Part shown: positions 16,611-23,638 of the stretch, one piece after another | Numbering within the stretch: the stretch's first letter is position 1 | How the letters are laid out: every line of letters begins with the position of its first letter | Source of the DNA: CAVROP01 sp050012175 | Lineage (GTDB): Bacteria > Acidobacteriota > Terriglobia > UBA7540 | DNA: 64,000 nt | Reading direction: 5' to 3' | Assembly (NCBI GenBank): GCA_050012175.1 | Contig: JBEKHR010000001.1 | Coordinates: 62,001-126,000 of the forward strand | Notes under the pieces: generated by a model | Told to the model about the DNA's origin: nothing | What the model saw: only the letters and a program-made list of their open reading frames with translations | Database searches by the model: none | Position numbers and translations under genes: made by a program

Positions 16611-17708
16611 ATGCAAATTGTTTATAGGGTAGCAGTGCTGCCCGGCGATGGTATAGGGCCTGAAGTCACGACCGAGGCGATAAAGGTCTTGCAGGCGGTG
16701 CAGGCAATCGCCGGGCCGACCTTCAGGTTTCAAACCGGTTTGATCGGTGGTTGCGCTTTGGATGCGACCGCCACACCACTTCCCACAGAGACCATTTCCA
16801 TCTGCAACAACTCTCAGGCGGTATTGCTAGGGGCGGTGGGAGGGCCCAGATGGGATTCCGTTCGGCCGGAAGTCCGGCCGGAGCAGGGTTTGCTCCAGAT
16901 TCGGAAGAGGCTGGGGCTTTACGTGAACCTGCGCCCTGCTCGGGTGCTGGATTCGCTGGTAGGAATCTCGGCGCTCAAACCCGAGCGTGTTCGGGGCACT
17001 GACATGGTGATAGTCCGCGAGTTGACGGGGGGAATCTACTTTGGCAATCCCCGGGGAATCTTCGCCAAGAACGGCGAACGAGTGGGAATCAATACGGAGG
17101 TTTATCGAGAGCACGAAGTGGAACGTGTGGCGCATCGGGCCTTCCAGCTTGCGAGGCTGCGGCGGCGCAAGGTCACTTCGGTGGACAAGGCGAATGTCCT
17201 CGAGTCTTCCCGTCTTTGGCGCGAGGTAGTGTCGCGCGTGGCCAAGTCTTATCCTGAAGTCGAGCTCGAGAACATGTACGTGGATAACTGCGCCATGCGG
17301 CTCATTGATCGTCCAACGAGTTTCGACATTGTCCTGACCACCAACATGTTCGGGGACATCTTGAGTGATGAAGCCGCCATGCTCACGGGGTCCATCGGCC
17401 TTTTGCCGTCGGCAAGCCTGGGTGAGCAACATGCCTTGTACGAACCCGTCCACGGGTCAGCGTCGGATATCGCGGGGCGCAATCGAGCCAACCCCATCGC
17501 GGCCATCGCCTCCGCCGCCCTGATGCTCCGCTATTCATTCCGCATGGAGATGGCGGCGAGCGCCATTGAGACCGCCATTGAAAAGGTTCTGAAACGCGGC
17601 CATCGGACGCCCGAGCTTCCGGGCAAATCCCGCCCCATCACGACCTCCCGCATGGGCGACTTAATCGCCGAAACTACCCAGAAAATCTTGAAATCCAGGA
17701 AATCCTAA
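16611..17708 (+). CDS. leuB: 3-isopropylmalate dehydrogenase
   Basis: A 365-residue NAD-dependent decarboxylating dehydrogenase of leucine synthesis. It has VAVLPGDGIGPEV at the N-terminus, the substrate region RELTGGIYFG, the metal and substrate aspartates in the IVLTTNMFGDILSDEAAM stretch, and the NAD-binding EPVHGSASDIAGRNRANP. The start ATG 16611 is preceded by AGAAGAG. It follows leuA on the same strand but has its own likely promoter, so it may be transcribed separately. Confidence 0.97.
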   Translation: MQIVYRVAVLPGDGIGPEVTTEAIKVLQAVQAIAGPTFRFQTGLIGGCALDATATPLPTETISICNNSQAVLLGAVGGPRWDSVRPEVRPEQGLLQIRKRLGLYVNLRPARVLDSLVGISALKPERVRGTDMVIVRELTGGIYFGNPRGIFAKNGERVGINTEVYREHEVERVAHRAFQLARLRRRKVTSVDKANVLESSRLWREVVSRVAKSYPEVELENMYVDNCAMRLIDRPTSFDIVLTTNMFGDILSDEAAMLTGSIGLLPSASLGEQHALYEPVHGSASDIAGRNRANPIAAIASAALMLRYSFRMEMAASAIETAIEKVLKRGHRTPELPGKSRPITTSRMGDLIAETTQKILKSRKS

Positions 17709-17784
17709 GAGCGGCGCTGCCTGCACTCCATCGTGTCGTGGATACCCAGACCGCGAATTCTGGGTCGTGTGGATACGCGTCCTC

Positions 17785-18249
17785 CTAGATGAACAACTCG
17801 ACGGGCACATGAAAGAATGCGGCCAGCTTCTTGGCTTGGCTCTTGCTGATCGAGCGCTTCCCTGTGATGATTTCCGAGACGCGGCTCTTCGAGCCGATGA
17901 CGGGCCCCAGGTCGCTGCGTCTTAATTCCTTTTCAGCCAGCAGATGCCGCAACATCTTGTCGGGCCTGAAGCGGGGCAGGGAAATATTCCGATCCTCGTA
18001 CTCCTCCAGGAGCATTGCCAGAAGTTTCAAAAGGCGTCCTTCCTCCGGGCTTATCGAGGCGTCGTCTTTGTCCAAAAGGTGCTCGAAGCGAGCCAACATT
18101 CGCTTGTACTCTTCCTCGGTCTCAATCACTGCTGGCGCAGCCTTTCCCAGGAGCCGCCCGTATTTTCTTGGGTCAATCTTCAGCGGTGTCCCGCCTGTTC
18201 CTGGCCGCGTGGACTGAACGCCGAACCTTGCGACTGTACTCATAGCCAC
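17785..18249 (-). CDS. higA: HigA-type antitoxin, XRE-like
   Basis: A 154-residue antitoxin of the HigA/COG5499 type. The N-terminal two thirds (EEYKRMLARFEHLLD...PEEGRLLKLLAMLLEEYED) is the helical region expected to wrap the toxin. The C-terminal helix-turn-helix (about 100-150) reads MLRHLLAEKELRRSDLGPVIGSKSRVSEIITGKRSISKSQAKKLAAFF. Its start overlaps the end of the toxin gene by 10 bp, giving the toxin-first order typical of higBA. It should neutralise HigB and repress the shared promoter. Some XRE proteins lack a partner, but here the toxin is adjacent and intact. Confidence 0.9.
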   Translation of the reverse strand: MAMSTVARFGVQSTRPGTGGTPLKIDPRKYGRLLGKAAPAVIETEEEYKRMLARFEHLLDKDDASISPEEGRLLKLLAMLLEEYEDRNISLPRFRPDKMLRHLLAEKELRRSDLGPVIGSKSRVSEIITGKRSISKSQAKKLAAFFHVPVELFI

Positions 18250-18524
18250 ACTCCTTCATCGTACTCCGCATGAGTAAGGATTTGACGGATATAAACAACC
18301 TGCCATTTGTACTTGATAGTGGCAATCAGTCGGAACTTATTCCCGCCGATGTTGAAGACTGTGTACTTTCCGACAATGTCCGCGTGCCGGAAATCCGTGC
18401 GCACGTCTGCGAGCGATGACCAGCAAGCTCTGCGGGAGACTAAGAACCAGTGCGCCAGGGGTTCGACGGCTTCGGGGTGAGCCCGTGTAAATTCCCGAAT
18501 TGCCCTCCGGCTGATCACGCGCAC
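18240..18524 (-). CDS. higB: HigB-type mRNA interferase toxin
   Basis: A 94-residue RelE-superfamily toxin of the HigB/COG4680 type. Recognisable blocks are MRVISRRAIREFTRAHP, WSSLADVRTDFRHADIVGKYTVFNIGGNKFRLIA and YKWQVVYIRQILTHAEYDE. The family cleaves ribosome-bound mRNA. The start is GTG 18524; no strong ribosome-binding site is seen. The frame is intact and of normal length, so the pair is probably functional. Confidence 0.9.
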   Translation of the reverse strand: MRVISRRAIREFTRAHPEAVEPLAHWFLVSRRACWSSLADVRTDFRHADIVGKYTVFNIGGNKFRLIATIKYKWQVVYIRQILTHAEYDEGVWL

Positions 18525-18533
18525 AAGAATAAG

Positions 18534-18548
18534 TTCCCATATTGGGAA
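18534..18548 (-). promoter_or_regulatory. Candidate HigA operator
   Basis: Inverted repeat TTCCCA-TAT-TGGGAA, 10 bp before the higB start. A TTGACA hexamer lies just upstream on the minus strand (18559-18554), but no well-spaced -10 box was found. Its place fits autoregulation of higBA by HigA, which is an inference. Confidence 0.4.
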
Positions 18549-18741
18549 ACAGATGTCAATGGAATGCTGGCATCGGCCACCTCGGGGGGCGTCGCGTAAT
18601 ATGAGAGTTTACACTTTTGGGCATGGCACCCCGGGGGGCGACAGATCCGTTGGTCTCGTGGTAGGTCGTTGAGGAGCCATCCCGAATTCGTGATTGCCCC
18701 AGCGGCCCATAATATGAATAATCCCCTACTGGGAGGGATCA

Positions 18742-20517
18742 ATGGGTCGAACGCTCGGCGTATTCATCTTAGTTATGGGGCTTTCGATGGGGATGCCAAC
18801 AAACGCTGGAAACCCGCAATCGGGTGACGATAAGTTAAGAGGGAGCGAGTTACCACATGGGGCTGATCTGATACTTCTGCACGGCAAGATCTGGACCGGA
18901 GAACCTGTTACAACCAGGGGTGAAACTCCTGCTCCAGCGAGAATGGTTGAGGCTGTCGCTATTGCGAACGGGCGGATTCTTGCCGTGGGCAGCGACGAAG
19001 AAATCCGCACCTGCAAGGGCCTGAACACGGAGGTGGTCGATCTCAGGGGACGATTGGTGGTTCCGGGCTTGGCCGATAGCCATGTTCATTTCATTCAAGG
19101 TGGTTTTCAGCTTCTGGAGGTCGGCTTGAAAGACGCGTCCAGCGAGGCGGAGTTCGTGCGCCGCATCGCGGACAAGGCGAGCACTCTACCTCCCGGAAGG
19201 TGGATGCAGGGCGGCAATTGGGATGAGGAGGCATGGCCTTCGGAGAAGCTGCCCGATCGCTGGTTGATTGATCCGGTTACCCCGCACACTCCCGTCTTCA
19301 TAAGCCGCTACGACGGCCACGCCGGGCTGGCGAACTCATTGGCGTTGAAGCTCGCGGGTGTCACCAAGGACACGCGGGACCCGGCAGGGGGTGTGATTGT
19401 TCGCGATCCCAAGTCCGGCGAGCCCACCGGAATCTTGAAGGACGGGGCACAGGATCTGGTCGCAAAGGTGATTCCACGCCCCACCGAGAGTGAGATGGAG
19501 GAGGCCTTGCGGACTGCCCTCAAGGAAGCCGCGCGCGTCGGTCTGACTTCAGTGCATGACATTACCGTGGACACGGACTCGTGGAACGGGAGCTTCACGG
19601 GTGAGATCCGATTGCTGCGGCGCGCGGAACTCGAGGGCTGGCTTACCTGCCGCCTCTACGCGATCACTCCGATTGCCCAATGGAAGATGCTGGCGGAGGC
19701 CGGAATCTCGCACGACATGGGCAGCGATTTCCTGAAGCTCGGAGCCGTGAAGGCTTTTGCGGACGGCTCTCTGGGCTCTCGGACCGGCTGGATGTTCGAG
19801 CCTTACGATGACGATCCCGGCAATGTAGGTCTACCTATGCCGCTCATGATTCCTCCCTCGAAGATGGAGGGGTTGGCACGCCAGGCGGACAAGGCAGGGA
19901 TTCAAATTTGCACCCATGCCATTGGGGACCATGCGACATCAGCGATATTGGGTATCTATGAGAGACTCGGCGGGGGCCATCCGGCGGCGCACCGGTTTCG
20001 AGTCGAACACGCGCAACACGTCCGGCGGGAGGATTTTGCCCGCTTTGGGAAGCTTGGCGTCGTCGCCTCCATGCAGCCTTACCACGCTATTGACGACGGG
20101 CGCTGGGCCGAAAAGCGTATTGGACACGAGCGCGCGCGGACGAGTTACGCCTGGAGGTCGATGCTGGATGCTGGCGCGGTGCTTGCCTTCGGTTCGGACT
20201 GGCCTGTAGCGCCTCTCGACCCACTTTCGGGCATCGCTGCCGCAGTTACGCGCGCCACACTCGACGGCAGGAATCCTGGCGGATGGTTTCCAGAGCAGCG
20301 TTTGACGGTCGAGGAAGCCTTGCGCGCCTACACCCAGGGTTGTGCGTACGCAGCCTTTGAAGAGAAGGATAAGGGGACAATCTCGCCGGGGAAGTTTGCG
20401 GATCTGGATGTCCTCTCTGAAGACCTATTCCGAATCCCGCCTGCGAGAATCAAAGACGCGCGCGTGGAAATGACAATTGTGGGAGGTAGGGTGGTCTACC
20501 CAGCGGGCAATCGGTGA
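18742..20517 (+). CDS. Secreted amidohydrolase, YtcJ-like
   Basis: A 591-residue amidohydrolase_3 family protein. An N-terminal signal peptide (MGRTLGVFILVMGLSMGMPTNA) points to export. Metal ligands include H114 and H116 in ADSHVHF, the later CTHAIGDHA histidines, and the aspartate of GSDWPVAP. LHGKIWTGE near the N-terminus and VEEALRAYTQGCAYA and GKFADLDVLSED near the C-terminus are typical. GGGAGG lies 6 nt before ATG 18742. Family members hydrolyse amide bonds of varied compounds; the substrate here is unknown. It appears to be monocistronic. Confidence 0.9.
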   Translation: MGRTLGVFILVMGLSMGMPTNAGNPQSGDDKLRGSELPHGADLILLHGKIWTGEPVTTRGETPAPARMVEAVAIANGRILAVGSDEEIRTCKGLNTEVVDLRGRLVVPGLADSHVHFIQGGFQLLEVGLKDASSEAEFVRRIADKASTLPPGRWMQGGNWDEEAWPSEKLPDRWLIDPVTPHTPVFISRYDGHAGLANSLALKLAGVTKDTRDPAGGVIVRDPKSGEPTGILKDGAQDLVAKVIPRPTESEMEEALRTALKEAARVGLTSVHDITVDTDSWNGSFTGEIRLLRRAELEGWLTCRLYAITPIAQWKMLAEAGISHDMGSDFLKLGAVKAFADGSLGSRTGWMFEPYDDDPGNVGLPMPLMIPPSKMEGLARQADKAGIQICTHAIGDHATSAILGIYERLGGGHPAAHRFRVEHAQHVRREDFARFGKLGVVASMQPYHAIDDGRWAEKRIGHERARTSYAWRSMLDAGAVLAFGSDWPVAPLDPLSGIAAAVTRATLDGRNPGGWFPEQRLTVEEALRAYTQGCAYAAFEEKDKGTISPGKFADLDVLSEDLFRIPPARIKDARVEMTIVGGRVVYPAGNR

Positions 20518-20628
20518 TGTCCGTGGCTCCCTAGCCAACGCCTCGCTCCGCGTGGGGCTGCTTTCGATTGGGTTGCTTTTGGATTTGCTCTTCTGCCCGG
20601 CACATTGTAATATAAAAACCGGCACGGG

Positions 20629-21198
20629 GTGACCGAGGTGCCAGACGGGTATTCCGTCCTGGGCGCCTTGATGATGGATGGATCCGCAATGTGGTGGGAG
20701 AAGAAAACTCGCTCGGTGGCGTCCCTAAATGTGGAACCCGCGGCGCCGCCTCCGCCTCCCAGGATGGAAACGCCTATGAATGAGACGACTGTAAAGGTGC
20801 CAAGCACGACGCCCACCTCTCAGCACCAGACGGTTCTCGGTCAGACGGTGGTGCTGAAAGGCGAGTTATCGGCAAACGAGGATTTGCTCATCGAAGGGCA
20901 ATTCGAGGGGACCATCTCTCTTGAAGACCATTGCCTGACGGTAGGAGCGGATGGGCAGGTCAAGGCAGAAGTCCGCGCGCGCCAAGTGGTGATCCTGGGC
21001 TCAGTTGCAGGCAACGTTGTGGCGCGGGAAAAAGTCGAGATTCGCCGCAGCGGGCATGTAGTTGGCGACCTCAAGGCAGGCGCTGTCGCCGTCGAGGAGG
21101 GCGCCTACTTCAAGGGGAGCATTGAAATCCTCCGTGAGAAGGCTCAAGAGGGTTCCCAAAGCACATCCCCGCAGAGCGCCTTGGAGACAAGCGCTTAG
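20629..21198 (+). CDS. Bactofilin (polymer-forming cytoskeletal protein)
   Basis: A 189-residue frame from GTG 20629; ATG 20689 (MWWEKKTRS) is a shorter and plausible start. The conserved core is the bactofilin right-handed beta-helix (about 70-165), with repeating TVVLKGELSANEDLLIEGQ, VRARQVVILGSVAGNVVARE and VEIRRSGHVVGDLKAG. A Pro-rich N-terminal tail (EPAAPPPPPR) and a disordered C-terminal tail flank it, as usual. Bactofilins polymerise without nucleotide, often at the inner face of the membrane, and help shape or position envelope enzymes. No peptidase partner is adjacent. Confidence 0.93.
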   Translation: MTEVPDGYSVLGALMMDGSAMWWEKKTRSVASLNVEPAAPPPPPRMETPMNETTVKVPSTTPTSQHQTVLGQTVVLKGELSANEDLLIEGQFEGTISLEDHCLTVGADGQVKAEVRARQVVILGSVAGNVVAREKVEIRRSGHVVGDLKAGAVAVEEGAYFKGSIEILREKAQEGSQSTSPQSALETSA

Positions 21199-21318
21199 GT
21201 CCATTTGGGCAAGTGAAACGCGAAGGTCCGAAGAGAGCGGGAGGGCTTATACCCCGCATCTCATGCCCCGTTGCAGGGTCATCCTGAGCCTGGAGCATTG
21301 CAAAGCACATGGGTTCTG

Positions 21319-21945
21319 ATGTTCCAAACGAGAACATACCAAGACTCTCAAAAGTCCTCGGCAGCTCACCCGAAAGCACCCAGTCGTGCACTCGAATGGT
21401 TGTGGCAGAACTTACGCGACGTACCGCGCCCCCATATTCTTGATTGTGGCCCCGTGTACCAAGCGACGCTCGATGTCCTCCTGAAGCGTGGCGCAAAACT
21501 CTATTTCACCGACCTGGTAACTCTTGCCCGGCAATCCGACCCCAAATTTATCCGCCGGCGTGGTAAGACGACGGTTTTTCTGATCGACAAGTTCCTCGAA
21601 AACCTTCCTCCCATTCCTCGCGATTCCTTATCCGCGATTGCTTGCTGGCATCTTCTGGACTTACTCCCACGAGATGCGCTTCCCGGTTTGGTGGCGAAGT
21701 TGTGGTCCTATATTCGGCCGGGAGGGGTACTGTTTTGCCTGCTCCGTGAACCCTATCTGGCCAACGGAGCGGAAACGCGCTGGTGGTTCGACAGCCTCAT
21801 GGTCCTTGGGTCCGATGTCGAAAGCAAGGCTCCCTTCCCGCACCCCGCGCTCACCAATCGCGAGGTCGAACGGTTGGTTCCTGGCGGCAACGTCAAGACT
21901 TTCCTCACTCGCTCCGCGCGCAGGGAGGTCCTCGCCATCAAGTAG
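21319..21945 (+). CDS. SAM-methyltransferase-like protein
   Basis: About 208 residues from ATG 21319 (the frame is open to TTG 21271). The fold looks like a degenerate class I methyltransferase: PHILDCGPVYQATLDVLLKRGAKLYFTDLV in the motif I-II region, a LSAIACWHLLDLLP motif IV-like segment, and LWSYIRPGGVLFCLLRE as the post-IV strand. The glycine-rich loop is weak (DCGPVYQAT), so activity is uncertain. It follows bactofilin on the same strand after a gap of about 120 bp. I cannot name a substrate. Confidence 0.6.
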   Translation: MFQTRTYQDSQKSSAAHPKAPSRALEWLWQNLRDVPRPHILDCGPVYQATLDVLLKRGAKLYFTDLVTLARQSDPKFIRRRGKTTVFLIDKFLENLPPIPRDSLSAIACWHLLDLLPRDALPGLVAKLWSYIRPGGVLFCLLREPYLANGAETRWWFDSLMVLGSDVESKAPFPHPALTNREVERLVPGGNVKTFLTRSARREVLAIK

Positions 21946-21950
21946 GAGTG

Positions 21951-22022
21951 CCGATTGACGATTTTCGATTGACGATTGTGGATTTTCCAATCGCCAATCT
22001 TCAATCAGCAATCGGCAATGAG
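21951..22022. repeat. Inverted array of GATTGAC/CAATC units
   Basis: The left arm (about 21953-21978) has GATTGACGATTTTCGATTGA-type units and the right arm (about 21988-22020) has CCAATCGCCAATCTTCAATC-type units. The array starts within 10 bp of the stop codon of the methyltransferase-like gene. It can fold into a hairpin. Confidence 0.6.
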
Positions 22023-22251
22023 AACTAGGTCTTTGGCTGCGGCCCTGCTGCCCTTTAATACGAGGGCTTCTGTGCCTGTCCGAAAGTGGCACAGTCGAAT
22101 CCCAAAATCGGACACTCCGCACGTGACAATTGCTTAGGCAGATCCCATAACTCCTTCATATCGAATGAAGTATATATGTTCGGCGATTGGTCCACTTCTT
22201 GCGGTGTTGAAAGTTGATGGCTAAAAGCTTGCCAACTGCTGAGGTGTTCCA

Positions 22252-22863
22252 ATGGAGACTCTGGTGCTAGATCCTAAGAAAGGCCGAACTTCTGCCACCG
22301 CGCGAATCTTGATTGCGGATGACCAGCCGGATGTGGTGGAGGCCCTTCGCTTTCTGCTCAAAGGGGAAGGCTACGAAGCCGAAGGAGTGAACTCCCCGGC
22401 AGCGGTCTTGCAGGCTGCTGCGACTCAGAATTTCGATGTTCTGCTGCTGGACCTGAATTACACTCGAGACACCACCTCGGGCTTAGAGGGCCTGGATCTG
22501 CTTTCCCGCATCAAGGCCTCGGACAGCATTCTGCCCGTCGTCGTCATGACGGCCTGGGGCAGCGTTGAGTTGGCCGTGGAAGCCATGCAGCTGGGGGTCG
22601 GAGACTTTGTCTTGAAGCCGTGGAACAACCGGCAGCTTCTCGAAATCCTGCGAACGCAGATCGAGCATGGAGCATCTCGTCGCCGGGAGTTGCAGGCCGA
22701 GCAGCGTGAACTGGAAGACGTGGAAGCTGTTCAGCGCGGATTTCTCCCCAAGGAAATCCCACAACTAGCGGGGTACGAGATTTCGGGCGCGTGGTGCCAG
22801 CGCGCGTTGTGGGTGGCGATTATTTTGATATCTATGCGTTCAGCGAGATCAAACTCGCTATGA
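22252..22863 (+). CDS. Receiver-domain half of a frameshifted receiver/SpoIIE phosphatase gene
   Basis: This frame encodes a CheY-like receiver (about 18-140) with D23/D24, phosphoacceptor D67 in VLLLDLNY, the VMTAWGS threonine and K in VLKPW. A linker and the start of a PP2C/SpoIIE phosphatase domain follow (EVQRGFLPKEIP-like, here AVQRGFLPKEIPQLAGYEISGAW). It then runs out of frame (CQRALWVAI) at about 22793. Restoring one base after GCGTGG would give GAWVPARVVGGDYFD, the normal family sequence, so the downstream frame at 22791-23435 is the rest of the same protein. The intact product would be about 394 residues: a response regulator that dephosphorylates an anti-anti-sigma factor. Confidence 0.85.
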   Translation: METLVLDPKKGRTSATARILIADDQPDVVEALRFLLKGEGYEAEGVNSPAAVLQAAATQNFDVLLLDLNYTRDTTSGLEGLDLLSRIKASDSILPVVVMTAWGSVELAVEAMQLGVGDFVLKPWNNRQLLEILRTQIEHGASRRRELQAEQRELEDVEAVQRGFLPKEIPQLAGYEISGAWCQRALWVAIILISMRSARSNSL

Positions 22864-23435
22864 CCATCGCCGACGTTTCAGGCAAGGGAATGTCCGCCGC
22901 GCTCCTGATGTCCAACTTGCAGGCGGCGCTCAAGGCCACGGCGTCCGAGCAGGTACAGCCCGAGCAACTCTGCGCCAAAGTCAATCGGATCATTTACGGC
23001 AATGTTTCGCCGGGCAAATTCATCACTGCTTTTTATGGCTTGCTTGACGGCTCGTGTAACCGGCTGGTCTTTACGAATGCGGGGCAGAATGCGCCGATTC
23101 TGGCGCGGCGAGATGGTTCGTGGCTCCGCCTTGTCGAGGGCGGCCCGCCGCTGGGATTATTCCCCGATTGGAACTATGGAAGGGGCGAGGTTCAGTTTGC
23201 CGCCGGTGACCGGCTCGTGCTTTTCACGGATGGAGTGACAGAAGCCAGGAGCCCGGACGGGGAAGAATTCGGCGAAGAACGCCTGGTCACAGTGCTGTTG
23301 GAAAACCGCCGCCTCAGCGCGGGGGAGTTGCAGGAAAGAATTCTGGCCGAGGTGGCCAAATTCACTGGTGGGCGCTTCGAGGACGATGCAACGCTCGTCG
23401 TTGTTGCAGTGGCCAGTGAGAAGAGCAGTGGCTAG
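22791..23435 (+). CDS. SpoIIE/RsbU phosphatase half of the same frameshifted gene
   Basis: It contains the catalytic core of PP2C-type SpoIIE phosphatases: PARVVGGDYFDIY, MTIADVSGKGMSAALLMSN, TNAGQNAPIL, LVLFTDGVTEARS and FEDDATLVVVAV. Metal-binding aspartates are present. It has no proper start; the apparent ATG is out of register with any known N-terminus, and the sequence joins seamlessly to the upstream receiver frame if one base is restored. The last codons (SEKSSG, then stop TAG) lie inside a GTGGCTAGTGG-type repeat that also supplies the stop codon. The frameshift may be a real mutation or a sequencing or assembly error. Confidence 0.85.
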   Translation: MVPARVVGGDYFDIYAFSEIKLAMTIADVSGKGMSAALLMSNLQAALKATASEQVQPEQLCAKVNRIIYGNVSPGKFITAFYGLLDGSCNRLVFTNAGQNAPILARRDGSWLRLVEGGPPLGLFPDWNYGRGEVQFAAGDRLVLFTDGVTEARSPDGEEFGEERLVTVLLENRRLSAGELQERILAEVAKFTGGRFEDDATLVVVAVASEKSSG

Positions 23436-23622
23436 TGGTAAGTGGCTAGTGGTTAGTGGCTAGTGCGAGTAGAGCAATGGTGGGTGGCTAGTGGCGAGTC
23501 CTTAATGCCCAGGGCTTATCTCAGTAGCAAGCTGCGGTTCGTCGAGGAACGATACGAGCGAGATCAGGATTTACTTCTTACGGTGCGTCTAGCCACTAAC
23601 CACTAACCACTAGCCACTTCGG
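23424..23622. repeat. Inverted array of AGTGGCTAGTGG-type units
   Basis: The left arm (23424-23466) has AGTGGCTAGTGGTAAGTGG-type units and overlaps the end of the phosphatase gene. The right arm (23589-23620) has the complementary CTAGCCACTAACCACTAACC-type units and ends about 10 bp before the GGAAGGAG of the permease gene. The 120 bp between the arms are not repetitive. The arms could pair over about 30 bp. Confidence 0.75.
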
Positions 23623-23638
23623 CAATGGAAGGAGTGTC

